DNA from: Spirochaetales bacterium
GTDB taxonomy: Bacteria; Spirochaetota; Spirochaetia; Sphaerochaetales; Sphaerochaetaceae
Direction: 5' to 3'
Length of the DNA stretch: 17,496 nucleotides
Assembly: GCA_028723145.1 (NCBI GenBank)
Contig: JAQYFM010000043.1
Span: forward strand, 1-17,496
Program-made: the position numbers and the translations under genes
The notes under the pieces: model-generated
Seen by the model: only the letters and a program-made list of their open reading frames with translations
What the model was told of the DNA's origin: nothing
Database searches by the model: none
Shown: positions 7,059 to 15,044 of the stretch, one piece after another
Layout: each line of letters starts with the position of its first letter
How positions within the stretch are numbered: position 1 is the stretch's first letter

Positions 7059-7661
7059 TTAATCTCCTGATACACTAATTGTTACAGTTCCAGAATAAAG
7101 ACCATATGGATAGCCTACTTCTTTTGGCCTAATACCATTTACAAAATAAAATCTAACGTCCTGGTTGTATGAAACAACAGGGAAAGGCTCATCTAGAATT
7201 GCATTATTAATACTAAATTTATAAGTATTTCCATCACTTAATACTTTAAAATCTGCATGTTCATTTTTTTCAAATGAACCATCTGATTTATATGTTGCAT
7301 ACATTATATGAAACACTAAATAGTAATTAAGTTGAACACTTGAACTTGCTTCATAGGTAAGTGGAGTCGCAGTAATTTCAATTTGAACATTTGAATAATT
7401 GGTAGCAACAGACCATGTTGCTATTTTTCTTCCACCACCAACGATATCTGTATAAACAACATTATCTGCTTTGATATCAAAAGGAAATCCATCTTCAGAA
7501 CCAGATGTTGCTTGGATAGGAAATATATTTATTTGATTATACTTACCTACACCACCCTCAATTGCAAATCCACGAGAAAGTGCAGTTGCATTATTAAATG
7601 TTGCAAAAAGATTAGTTGTAATTAGTAGTAATGTAGTTATTATCAATATAATTTTCTTCAT
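7059..7661 (-). CDS. Secreted beta-rich protein, fourth gene of the secreted-protein operon
   Basis: This 200-residue protein starts at an ATG overlapping the preceding gene's stop (ATGA), with GAGGT as ribosome site. The signal peptide MKKIILIITTLLLITTNLFA is likely cleaved after LFA. The mature chain contains no cysteine and alternates hydrophobic and polar residues as in beta-sandwich folds. Examples are VQIEITATPL and LNYYLVFHIMY in the middle, and the last strand YSGTVTISVSGD at the very C-terminus. That last segment matches the ends of the neighbouring products (STVKVEVSGA, GSINVTITATG), which argues for a shared domain. The pattern recalls pilin or spore-coat-U-like domains, whose final strand also reads G-x-Y/V with alternating valines, but no chaperone or usher gene is in view. 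Function is unknown. Confidence 0.78.
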   Translation of the reverse strand: MKKIILIITTLLLITTNLFATFNNATALSRGFAIEGGVGKYNQINIFPIQATSGSEDGFPFDIKADNVVYTDIVGGGRKIATWSVATNYSNVQIEITATPLTYEASSSVQLNYYLVFHIMYATYKSDGSFEKNEHADFKVLSDGNTYKFSINNAILDEPFPVVSYNQDVRFYFVNGIRPKEVGYPYGLYSGTVTISVSGD

Positions 7662-8353
7662 GCTTCTACCTCTATATTAATTACAACATTAGAAGTAAAC
7701 TCTACACCTTCAGGAAGGTTATTATACTCTTCTTCATCAAGAATCATCTTGTAAGTTACATACAACCTTGCTGTATTTGATATTTGATATACAACCCCTT
7801 TACCAAAATAGGTGTAGTCAGTATCACCATATACAAATGAATTATTATTAACGTTTCCATTTACTTTATCGCTTTTACCTTGAACATATGTAAAATATGT
7901 TGAAAAATTTAATCCATTTACTATTGCTCTCAAAGTATATATGCGTCTTGCATAATATGATGAAAACCAATCATAAGTTGTATAAATATAAGATAAAATT
8001 GAACATTCACTTTTATTTACACTAAGATTGACACTTAACTTATCATTTGGAAATCTAGGGTTTTCAAAATCACTTACAGAAACAGATACAGATACATTGT
8101 CTCCAATATTTGACTCAACTAATATTTGAAAAGCATCAAATTCTGAATTTAACGTAGGATTTTTTAGCTGTGTAACAAAACTACTAATTGAATTAGCATA
8201 TGAATTACTAATTAAATCTTTAACAGATATTTTTAATGTACCTTCAGTAGAAAAGTCTTGATTGTTATAAGCTGTAAAATCTAGTCGAGAACTGTCTATA
8301 GCAAATAGTGAAAAACTAAGAGCAAATAGTAAAAATAGAATTAGTTTACGCAC
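7658..8353 (-). CDS. Secreted beta-rich protein, third gene of the secreted-protein operon
   Basis: The start is GTG at 8353, supported by a strong GGAGG six bases upstream that lies inside the end of the previous gene (8-base overlap). The 231-residue product has the signal peptide MRKLILFLLFALSFSLFA, cleaved before IDSSRL, an N-terminus resembling the first gene's IDPSYL. The mature protein is dominated by strand-like segments such as VSVSVSVSDF and KLSVNLSVN, is rich in Asn, Ser and Tyr, and closes with NVVINIEVEA in the same place as the final strand of its neighbours. One cysteine (NKSECSI) is present. No enzymatic motif is visible. It is probably a paralogue of the adjacent genes, though identity by eye is low. 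Confidence 0.77.
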   Translation of the reverse strand: MRKLILFLLFALSFSLFAIDSSRLDFTAYNNQDFSTEGTLKISVKDLISNSYANSISSFVTQLKNPTLNSEFDAFQILVESNIGDNVSVSVSVSDFENPRFPNDKLSVNLSVNKSECSILSYIYTTYDWFSSYYARRIYTLRAIVNGLNFSTYFTYVQGKSDKVNGNVNNNSFVYGDTDYTYFGKGVVYQISNTARLYVTYKMILDEEEYNNLPEGVEFTSNVVINIEVEA

Positions 8354-8885
8354 CGCTTACCTCCACTTTTACAGTTGAAGTATATGTATCTGGTACATAA
8401 CTAGCAGTCTTTGGAAAAGAATAACTAAAGCCAAAGAAGTAATAGTTTGTATCACCTGTTACTAAGTCAAGCCCATAGTTACCATCCAAATTAATAGTTA
8501 TAGAATCTTCATTTATATCGATAGACTCATCGGATCTTACTTTTCCTTCATTTTGTACATATATCTTTGCAGGTAATACTTTATTATTACCATTTGTAAA
8601 TGGAGAAACAGTAACAGCTACTTTATATGGTTTTGATTCATCTCTAACAGCTAAAACAATGTAGTATGCTAATGAAAAAGTATCAGTTGCTCTTAATGAT
8701 GCTTTTGAAAGTGTAATGATAGAACCTTCTGAAGAAGATTTATCTGCAAATATTACTTTAAAAGGTTCTTTAATATCCTTTTTAATTACATATGAAAAAC
8801 TACGAGCACCTACATTTGGAGTATTAGCTGCAAATGCTGAAAAAACTGATAATAAAATAAGAATAAATACTAACACTTTCTTCAT
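8346..8885 (-). CDS. Secreted beta-rich protein, second gene of the secreted-protein operon
   Basis: This is a 179-residue protein whose ATG lies three bases after the first gene's stop. No good Shine-Dalgarno is seen, so translation may depend on coupling. The signal peptide MKKVLVFILILLSVFSAFA is cleaved before ANTPNVG. The mature chain of about 160 residues is a single-domain size, with strands YYIVLAVRD and YKVAVTVSPF in the middle and the terminal strand STVKVEVSGA. The pairing of a YYxV-type strand with a following V-x-V-x-SP strand is shared with the fourth gene (YYLV and IEITATPL, in different order), hinting at related but diverged folds. It has no cysteines, lipobox or catalytic motif. 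It is likely a cell-surface or periplasmic structural subunit, which is inference. Confidence 0.77.
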   Translation of the reverse strand: MKKVLVFILILLSVFSAFAANTPNVGARSFSYVIKKDIKEPFKVIFADKSSSEGSIITLSKASLRATDTFSLAYYIVLAVRDESKPYKVAVTVSPFTNGNNKVLPAKIYVQNEGKVRSDESIDINEDSITINLDGNYGLDLVTGDTNYYFFGFSYSFPKTASYVPDTYTSTVKVEVSGA

Positions 8886-8888
8886 ATA

Positions 8889-9461
8889 TCAACCCGTTGC
8901 TGTAATTGTTACATTAATTGAGCCTACATAACGTCCACTTGTAACATTTGTAGTTTCACTTTTTAATGTATAAATCATGATTGGATAAGAATTAACTTGG
9001 TACCCTGTTCCAATTTCCCAACTTGACTGAGTATTTTTAAAGCTTGAACTAAATCCTTGATTATAGAAATAAAAAGGTATTATTGAACCATTTTTATTCT
9101 GCATACCTTTTATTTTTCCATCTACTCTATTAACTTCAAGATTAATTTCTACTGGTACATTTGTAACAATAGAAAGATAAACAAGGTTATCTGAATTACA
9201 AATTAAAATATGTTCATCCTTTGAAGGAAAGTATGATGATGCATTAGTTTGGCTGGATAATAAGTTTTCATAAGTTTCTGGGTGCTTATAGAAGTTAAAC
9301 TCTGCTTCACTACTTACACTTCGAGATGTAAAACCAACTTTGATTATTTGCTCGATTTTAACATCTTGATCCAAATAGCTTGGGTCTATAGAAAAAATAT
9401 TACTTTGTAAAAACAAAAGTATAGAAAATAATATTATTAATTTAAGACCCCTATTTTTCAT
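8889..9461 (-). CDS. Secreted beta-rich protein, first gene of the secreted-protein operon
   Basis: I prefer ATG at 9461 (190 residues). It opens MKNRGLKLIILFSILLF, a normal positively charged signal peptide, and falls just downstream of a promoter-like -10. A GTG at 9485 would add eight residues with no ribosome site of its own. AAGAGG lies 13 bases before the ATG, which is too far to be convincing. After the signal peptide come IDPSYLDQD, then mixed strands including VYLSIVTNVPVEINLEVN and IIPFYFYNQG, and the terminal strand RYVGSINVTITATG that matches the ends of the other four products. The protein has one cysteine (ILICNSD) and no lipobox. The terminator of trpS lies upstream, so this gene should begin its own transcription unit. 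Confidence 0.75.
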   Translation of the reverse strand: MKNRGLKLIILFSILLFLQSNIFSIDPSYLDQDVKIEQIIKVGFTSRSVSSEAEFNFYKHPETYENLLSSQTNASSYFPSKDEHILICNSDNLVYLSIVTNVPVEINLEVNRVDGKIKGMQNKNGSIIPFYFYNQGFSSSFKNTQSSWEIGTGYQVNSYPIMIYTLKSETTNVTSGRYVGSINVTITATG

Positions 9462-9477
9462 AAGACTAATAATACCT

Positions 9478-9510
9478 CTTATCACTATCTTATGTCAAAT
9501 GATAATTGCA
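9478..9510 (-). promoter_or_regulatory. Possible promoter of the secreted-protein operon
   Basis: On the minus strand a TAAGAT -10 near 9486-9491 has TTTATT about 17 bases upstream. The implied start is around 9480, giving a leader of about 20 bases to the ATG at 9461. The -35 is poor, so this is tentative. Confidence 0.3.
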
Positions 9511-9527
9511 ATAAAAGGGTATTTTTT

Positions 9528-9545
9528 GAATTATTACGATAATTC
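9528..9545. promoter_or_regulatory. Inverted repeat upstream of the secreted-protein operon, possible operator
   Basis: GAATTAT (9528-9534) and ATAATTC (9539-9545) form a perfect 7-base palindrome with a 4-base centre, just upstream of the presumed -35. It is not followed by a T-run and does not look like a terminator. Confidence 0.28.
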
Positions 9546-9582
9546 CTTACAATAAATCAAAAACATATGTCATAAAGAAAGT

Positions 9583-9619
9583 AAAAATTAAGCTCTTCAG
9601 ATAAAAACCTAAAGAGCTT
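9583..9619 (-). terminator. Rho-independent terminator after trpS
   Basis: Read on the minus strand, AAGCTCTT (9612-9619) pairs perfectly with AAGAGCTT (9590-9597) across a 14-base loop and is followed by AATTTTTAC. It lies about 20 bases after the trpS stop and separates the aminoacyl-tRNA synthetase operon from the secreted-protein operon. Confidence 0.65.
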
Positions 9620-9639
9620 GACACTAATTACTATTATTT

Positions 9640-10653
9640 TTACATTGTTACATGCATTTTTTCTTTGATAATTCTAATATTCTCATTACCAATTTCATTT
9701 GCTTTCTTTGTGCCTTCTGCAACAATTTCCTTAACAAGAGATGGATTTGCTTCATACTTAGCTCTTCTTTCTCTCATTGGATCAAGTAGTGCATTGAGCT
9801 TTTCATTTAGAAGCTTTTTACATGCAACACATCCCATTTGCGCATTCTTACACATAGAACAAACATTTTCTACTTCACCTGCATTAAATGCTTGATGATA
9901 GTGATAAACAGCACAAACATCAGGGTTTCCTGGAGTTTTTACACTAATTCTATTGGTATCAGTTTTTGCATTTCTTACCTTATTCCATACCTCTTCTGGT
10001 TTATCAGAAAGATATAATGCATTACCAAGGCTTTTACCCATCTTTGCATTTCCATCTAATCCTGCAAGTCTAGGAACAGGAGAAAGCTTGTAATCAGGAA
10101 CGGTGATACTTGTTCCATAGAGCTCATTAAACTTTCTAACTAGCTTTCTAGAGAACTCTAAGTGAGGAACCTGGTCTTCACCTACTGGTACTAAATCAGC
10201 ATTACAGAAGGTAATATCTGCAGTTTGAGAAACTGGATATCCTAAAAATCCATAGGTAAGTTTAGAAAAGTCATAGCTGAAATCACCATCATTTTCTCCA
10301 AAGCCATAGTTTCTAGACTCACTTTTAATTGTTGGGTTAATTAATAAGTGATTTACAGTTGTGAGCATTGAATAAAAGATTGTTAACTCTGCAATAGAAG
10401 GAACCATTGACTGCTGAATAAATGTAACTTTTTCAGGATCAAGACCTGCAGCAATATTATCCATTGCAACATTGTAAATACTTTCATTAATTAACTCAGG
10501 CCTTTCGAAGTGAGTTGTAAGAGCCTGTACATCGGCAATTAAGATAAATGTTTCATAATCATTTTGTAGAGCAACTCTTGTTTGAAGAGAACCTACATAG
10601 TGACCAATATGGAGTTTTCCTGTTGGTCTATCTCCAGTTAATATTCTTTTCAT
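9640..10653 (-). CDS. trpS: Tryptophanyl-tRNA synthetase with Fe-S-type cysteine motif
   Basis: TrpRS charges tRNA-Trp in the cytoplasm. The 337-residue length is normal for a bacterial class Ic enzyme. The N-terminus TGDRPTGKLHIGH (6-18) contains the HIGH signature (15-18). The second ATP-binding signature is NAKMGKSLGNA, with KMGKS at 204-208 in place of KMSKS. Near the anticodon-binding region are C247, C268, C275 and C278 (spacing C-x20-C-x6-C-x2-C), plus C265. This closely follows the C-x22-C-x6-C-x2-C pattern that binds a [4Fe-4S] cluster in Thermotoga maritima TrpRS. The start has AAGGA seven bases upstream. It is the last gene of the ileS operon, 14 bases after the zinc-ribbon gene, and is followed by a hairpin terminator. 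Confidence 0.96.
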   Translation of the reverse strand: MKRILTGDRPTGKLHIGHYVGSLQTRVALQNDYETFILIADVQALTTHFERPELINESIYNVAMDNIAAGLDPEKVTFIQQSMVPSIAELTIFYSMLTTVNHLLINPTIKSESRNYGFGENDGDFSYDFSKLTYGFLGYPVSQTADITFCNADLVPVGEDQVPHLEFSRKLVRKFNELYGTSITVPDYKLSPVPRLAGLDGNAKMGKSLGNALYLSDKPEEVWNKVRNAKTDTNRISVKTPGNPDVCAVYHYHQAFNAGEVENVCSMCKNAQMGCVACKKLLNEKLNALLDPMRERRAKYEANPSLVKEIVAEGTKKANEIGNENIRIIKEKMHVTM

Positions 10654-10667
10654 ACTTTATTCCTTTT

Positions 10668-10886
10668 TTAACCTTTACAGTTACTACAGTTACAAGATCC
10701 TGAATGTGGATGATCTGTACAATAGTACCCAGAACCATGGTATACAACTGCAACATCAGAATACACCTTGTTAATAGCTTTCTTTGCACCACAATAAGGA
10801 CAATCCTCTAATGGTGCATCACTAAAAGATCTTTGCATTTCAAATTCTTTATTACAATTCTTGCATCTATAACTATAGATAGGCAT
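10668..10886 (-). CDS. FmdB-family zinc-ribbon protein with cysteine-rich tail
   Basis: This 72-residue protein opens MPIYSYRCKNCNKEFE and carries two CxxC pairs (C8/C11 and C29/C32) that form the zinc ribbon of FmdB-type putative regulatory proteins. The family was named from a protein near formamidase genes, and its molecular role is not settled. After the ribbon the usual GSGYY segment leads into a tail with C56, H59, H61, C65, C67 and C70, enough for a second metal site. The ATG follows the lipoprotein stop by one base. A GGGAG ribosome site lies inside that gene's end at a rather long distance. It is embedded between lipoprotein and trpS in one operon. Confidence 0.88.
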   Translation of the reverse strand: MPIYSYRCKNCNKEFEMQRSFSDAPLEDCPYCGAKKAINKVYSDVAVVYHGSGYYCTDHPHSGSCNCSNCKG

Positions 10887-10887
10887 T

Positions 10888-11796
10888 TTAAATTATACTC
10901 CCACTTGCAACTTTAAGTTGCATTTCAAAGGCAGTAAGTTCTGCTTCATTCATAACACGGTCTCTTATTAAAACCTTATCATCTTGAGTATAGTATTGCT
11001 GACCTAAAACTTTGAAATCAGGTTTTTCGCCTTGTCTCTTGATTTCAGCAACTACTTGATTACGAAGAAGGGTATTTAATGTCTTAGCTAAACTCGAACT
11101 CTTCATAGTGATATCAGCATAAAGATAGAATACACTATCCTTTTCAACTACATAAATAACAGCATCACTCATTTGAACTATTACAGAAAGAGGGATTTCA
11201 AATCCAAGTGCAATCATTGTTTGAGGAGAACGAACATAAAGCCCCATAACAGACTCACCTATTAAGGCAGCCTTCTCATCACTTATTTTTATTACCCTAT
11301 TCTTTATAGTAGTATCATAGAGCTCTTTATAGCTATCATTTGAGAATAGTATTACACCACTTGTTGGAGAACCTAGTTCAATAGAGTTTTCACTATTAGT
11401 ATAGTACTTTACACCATCTTCCTTGACCTTTGAAAAGTCCTTCGAAAAACCAAGACCAGTGTTAATAATAAACTTACTGTAGTCCCCTTCAATTGCACCT
11501 GAAATATTCATTGATGCAATGTCAGCAGGATACGGATCATCCTCTATATATTCATCTTTAGATAGAGAAACAGATATACGAGAACTCTTATCTAAAATTG
11601 AAGATAATAGAGAATCGTTGACACCCAGCAGAGTAGGACGTACCTCTCTTGCCTTTTGGGTATCAACAGTAACAATAATTTCAGAATCCTCCCCCATTGC
11701 TTGGAAGTAATAACCATCCTTAAACTCATGAGTATGAGTACAAGAAGTTAAAATTAATAATACGATTACACAATAAAGAAGGATTCTTTTTTTCAT
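10888..11796 (-). CDS. Predicted lipoprotein of unknown function
   Basis: The 302-residue product starts MKKRILLYCVIVLLILTSC, with the lipobox LTSC and lipidated C19, so it should be anchored to a membrane after export. The mature part has mixed alpha/beta character, contains no further cysteine and no recognisable catalytic motif, and has several strand-rich stretches (SDAVIYVVEKDSVFYLYAD near 210-228). Its ATG overlaps the ileS stop by four bases, implying translational coupling with the synthetase. Only a weak ribosome site is visible. I do not recognise the family. A spirochaetal outer- or inner-membrane lipoprotein carried in a housekeeping operon is the safest description. Confidence 0.82.
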   Translation of the reverse strand: MKKRILLYCVIVLLILTSCTHTHEFKDGYYFQAMGEDSEIIVTVDTQKAREVRPTLLGVNDSLLSSILDKSSRISVSLSKDEYIEDDPYPADIASMNISGAIEGDYSKFIINTGLGFSKDFSKVKEDGVKYYTNSENSIELGSPTSGVILFSNDSYKELYDTTIKNRVIKISDEKAALIGESVMGLYVRSPQTMIALGFEIPLSVIVQMSDAVIYVVEKDSVFYLYADITMKSSSLAKTLNTLLRNQVVAEIKRQGEKPDFKVLGQQYYTQDDKVLIRDRVMNEAELTAFEMQLKVASGSII

Positions 11797-14700
11797 ACTT
11801 TCTCTACCAAAATCTTTGCTTTTTCATCACCAACTTCAGCTTCAATGCCATCGTTCTCTTGAATGATGATTTCATCAGCAAGAGTCTCATTTGAGATGTA
11901 AGCTTTAAAGTTCTCAAATGCTTTATTTGCTACATCTGATGAGAAGACAGTAAGCTTAATGTGGTCAGAAACTGCAAGATCTATCTCCTTACGTCTAGTT
12001 TGAACTGCTCTAACAAGATCTCTTGAAAGACCTTCTTCCAAAAGCTCATTAGTAATTTCGGTATCAAAACCTACTGTGAGAGCACCATCATTTAAGACCT
12101 TAACATTTGCTTTTTCACTTCTTTGAACTAAGATATCATCCTTTGTGATAGCAATTTCACCAGCACTGTATGAAATTTTCTCAGCCTTACCATCAAGGAT
12201 ATCAGCAATCTTTGCAGAATCGAAATTCTGAATCATAGCTGCGACTTCCTTCATGTTCTTGCCAAGCTTAGAACCAAGAACCTTGAAGTTTGCCTTACAG
12301 GAGTAAGAAACAAGACCTGTTTCATCACTCTGTAAAAGAACCTTCTTAACGTTAAGCTCTTCACGAATGATATCGCTATCTTTCTCTAAAATAGCTCTAT
12401 CCTCGTCATCTCTATCAACGATAAAGTAAGCAGAAAGAGGCTGTCTTACTTTAAGGTTAGAGTTAGCTCTTAATGATCTACCCATTGCAACAGCCTTCAT
12501 TACAAGGCTCATCTCTTTTTCAAGAGCAATGTCTCTTTCACTATCGTTATAAACAGGGAATGAGCAAAGGTGGATAGACTCTGGCATCTCACTACTTCTT
12601 AAATTCTGATAAATCTCTTCGGTTACAAAAGGAATTACAGGACATGATACTTTTATAAATGTCATCAAAACTTTATAGAGAGTATCATATGCACTCTTTT
12701 TGTCACTATCACTTTCACTCTTCCAGAATCTTCTTCTAGATCTTCTAATATACCAGTTATTAAGATCGTCAACAAATGCGACAATTGCCTGACAAACTGC
12801 CTGAACATCATATGAATCAAAAGCTTTAGTTACTTCATCAACGAGGTGGTTGCTCTCTGAGATAATCCACTTATCGAGAGGGTTAGTAAGCTTATCATAT
12901 GGTGTCTCTGATGGTTCATAACCATCGATGTTTGCATAGGTAACGAAGAATGAATAAGCATTCCAAAGAGGAAGAAGTAATGTCTTAATTACTTCTTTAA
13001 CACTATCCTCACTGAACTTTAAATCATCTGCTTTTACAACAGTTGAGTTCATTAAAGCAAAGCGGAGAGCATCAGCACCATAACTCTTTACAATCTCCAT
13101 TGGATCTGTATAGTTATGTAAGCTCTTACTCATCTTCTTACCATCTGCAGTTAAAACAATACCTGAACAGATACAGTTCTTAAATGCAGGCTTATCGAAA
13201 ATACCAGCAGCAATAACAGTTAATGAATAGAACCAACCTCTAGTCTGGTCGAGACCTTCATTAATGAAGTCAGCTGGGAAGTGTGCTTCAAAGCGTTCCT
13301 TATTTTCGAATGGATAGTGCATCTGAGCATATGGCATTGAACCAGACTCAAACCAACAGTCAAGAACATCAGGGATTCTTCTCATTGTACCCTTACCATC
13401 TGGGCTTGGCCATGTGATGTTATCAACAAAGTGCTTATGAAGGTCAGTTACCTTTACACCACTCTTTTCTTCAAGTTCTGCACAAGAACCAATTACCTCA
13501 ATGTAGTCTGAACCATCACACTTCCAAACAGGAATTGGGTTACCCCAGAATCTGTTACGGCTAATAGCCCACTCTCTTGCACCCTCAAGCCACTTACCAA
13601 ATCTACCATGCTTAATGTGGTCAGGAACCCAAGTAATCTGCTCGTTAGCAGCAAGCATCTTTTCCTTAATCTTTGGTACATCAACAAACCAACAGCTCAT
13701 AGCTCTGTAAATTAAAGGAGCACCAGTTCTCCAACAGAATGGATATGAGTGAAGGTAATTTTCTCTCTTTACTAGCTTACCATGGTCTTTGAGCCACTGA
13801 ATGATTGGTTTATCAGCATCCTTAACAAATACACCTTCCCAATCAGGAACTTCAGAAGTGAATTTACACTCCTCATCGATAGGACAAACTGTAGGAATAC
13901 CTGTACCACGAAGTACCTGATAGTCCTCTTCACCAAAACCAGGAGCTGTATGAACGATACCACAACCATCTTCTGTTGTTACGTGATCACCACAAACTAC
14001 AACGAAAGCACCTTGTTTTTTTAAGTCTGCGAAGTAAGGGAATAATGGCTCATAGGTCATACCCTTAAGTTCAGAGCCCTTAACCTCTTTTACAATTTTA
14101 TAGTCCTTCTCATCTTTGTAGTACTTACCAATTAAGTTCTTAGCTAGGTAGTAATAATCATGACTTTCAAGGTCTTCGAGTTTTACATAATCAATATCTG
14201 GACCAACACAAAGTGCAAGGTTTGAAGGAAGTGTCCATGGAGTTGTTGTCCAAGCTAGAAAGTATGAATTTTCTTCCCCATCAACTGCGAATCTAATTGT
14301 TACAGCTGGGTCTGTTACATCCTTATATCCACCAAGGTTAACTTCCATATTTGAAAGAGGACATGCAAGTGCTGGTGAATATGGAAGGATATTAAAACCT
14401 TCATAGATAAGACCTTTATCATAAAGTGTCTTAAATACCCACCAAATAGACTCCATGTAGTCTTTATCCATTGTTCTATAACCGTTTTCAAAATCAACCC
14501 AACGGCCCATTCTGTTAACAGCATATTCCCACTCTTTTGTGTATTTTAAAACTGAAGAGCGACACTTTTCATTAAAGCGGTCAACACCATATTCAATAAT
14601 AGCGTTATGACCAGAAATACCAAGTTCTTTCTGAATTAAACTTTCAACAGGAAGTCCATGACAGTCCCAACCAAATCCTCTAACAACTCTCTTTCCTTTC

Positions 14701-14921
14701 ATTGTCTGGTAACGAGGAATAGCATCTTTAATTGTACCTGGAACGAAGTGACCAAAATGAGGAAGTCCTGTAGCAAAAGGAGGACCATCATAAAAAACAT
14801 ATTCATTATCTGCACTTCTGTTTTCAACCGATTTCTTAAAGATGTCATTTTGCTTCCAAAAGCCGAGAACACCCTCTTCCATTGAAGCAAAATCAACTTT
14901 ATTATTTACGCTCTTAAACAT
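11793..14921 (-). CDS. ileS: Isoleucyl-tRNA synthetase, eukaryote-like type 2
   Basis: IleRS attaches isoleucine to its tRNA and edits mischarged valine. The 1,042-residue protein has YDGPPFATGLPHFGHF, where HFGH (55-58) replaces HIGH, followed by GTIKDAIPRY. This wording is characteristic of the eukaryote-like IleRS2 clade rather than the usual bacterial form (PYANGDIHIGH). The CP1 editing domain shows WTTTPWTLPSN (224-234) and DGCGIVHTAPGFGEEDY. The class I signature KMSKS is at 596-600 (DGKKMSKSLHN). The C-terminus lacks the zinc-binding cysteines of IleRS1. Start: AGGAG eight bases before ATG, with a perfect TATAAT at 14956-14961. No T-box leader fits in the 123-base upstream gap. It heads the operon ileS - lipoprotein - zinc ribbon - trpS. 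Borrelia and Treponema also have this IleRS type (family knowledge). Confidence 0.97.
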   Translation of the reverse strand: MFKSVNNKVDFASMEEGVLGFWKQNDIFKKSVENRSADNEYVFYDGPPFATGLPHFGHFVPGTIKDAIPRYQTMKGKRVVRGFGWDCHGLPVESLIQKELGISGHNAIIEYGVDRFNEKCRSSVLKYTKEWEYAVNRMGRWVDFENGYRTMDKDYMESIWWVFKTLYDKGLIYEGFNILPYSPALACPLSNMEVNLGGYKDVTDPAVTIRFAVDGEENSYFLAWTTTPWTLPSNLALCVGPDIDYVKLEDLESHDYYYLAKNLIGKYYKDEKDYKIVKEVKGSELKGMTYEPLFPYFADLKKQGAFVVVCGDHVTTEDGCGIVHTAPGFGEEDYQVLRGTGIPTVCPIDEECKFTSEVPDWEGVFVKDADKPIIQWLKDHGKLVKRENYLHSYPFCWRTGAPLIYRAMSCWFVDVPKIKEKMLAANEQITWVPDHIKHGRFGKWLEGAREWAISRNRFWGNPIPVWKCDGSDYIEVIGSCAELEEKSGVKVTDLHKHFVDNITWPSPDGKGTMRRIPDVLDCWFESGSMPYAQMHYPFENKERFEAHFPADFINEGLDQTRGWFYSLTVIAAGIFDKPAFKNCICSGIVLTADGKKMSKSLHNYTDPMEIVKSYGADALRFALMNSTVVKADDLKFSEDSVKEVIKTLLLPLWNAYSFFVTYANIDGYEPSETPYDKLTNPLDKWIISESNHLVDEVTKAFDSYDVQAVCQAIVAFVDDLNNWYIRRSRRRFWKSESDSDKKSAYDTLYKVLMTFIKVSCPVIPFVTEEIYQNLRSSEMPESIHLCSFPVYNDSERDIALEKEMSLVMKAVAMGRSLRANSNLKVRQPLSAYFIVDRDDEDRAILEKDSDIIREELNVKKVLLQSDETGLVSYSCKANFKVLGSKLGKNMKEVAAMIQNFDSAKIADILDGKAEKISYSAGEIAITKDDILVQRSEKANVKVLNDGALTVGFDTEITNELLEEGLSRDLVRAVQTRRKEIDLAVSDHIKLTVFSSDVANKAFENFKAYISNETLADEIIIQENDGIEAEVGDEKAKILVEKV

Positions 14922-14955
14922 TATTTAATCTCCTAAAAGACATTACTACTATGTT

Positions 14956-14961
14956 ATTATA
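14956..14961 (-). promoter_or_regulatory. -10 element of the ileS operon promoter
   Basis: A perfect minus-strand TATAAT lies 35 bases upstream of the ileS ATG in a short intergenic region shared with divergent cca. The base match at the -35 position is poor (TCATAT at 17-base spacing), so only the -10 is confidently assigned. Confidence 0.45.
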
Positions 14962-15008
14962 TACTCATATTTTGTTCAATATGACACATCTATTCTAGTT
15001 AAGAGCAT

Positions 15009-15037
15009 TTGCATATTTAGGTAATTTTTACTACACT
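15009..15037 (+). promoter_or_regulatory. Possible promoter giving a leaderless cca transcript
   Basis: TTGCAT (15009-15014), 17 bases, then TACACT (15032-15037), three and four matches to consensus. The predicted transcription start falls at about 15044-15045, the cca ATG itself, which also lacks any Shine-Dalgarno. Confidence 0.35.
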
Positions 15038-15044
15038 TTTAGAA

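Noticed and set aside
13493..14885. Several frames of 64-80 codons overlapping ileS
   Set aside because: All fall inside the ileS coding sequence in other frames and lack ribosome sites.
14922..15044. T-box or other riboswitch before ileS
   Set aside because: The intergenic gap is only 123 bases, is shared with divergent cca, and contains no T-box sequence or specifier-loop structure that I can see.
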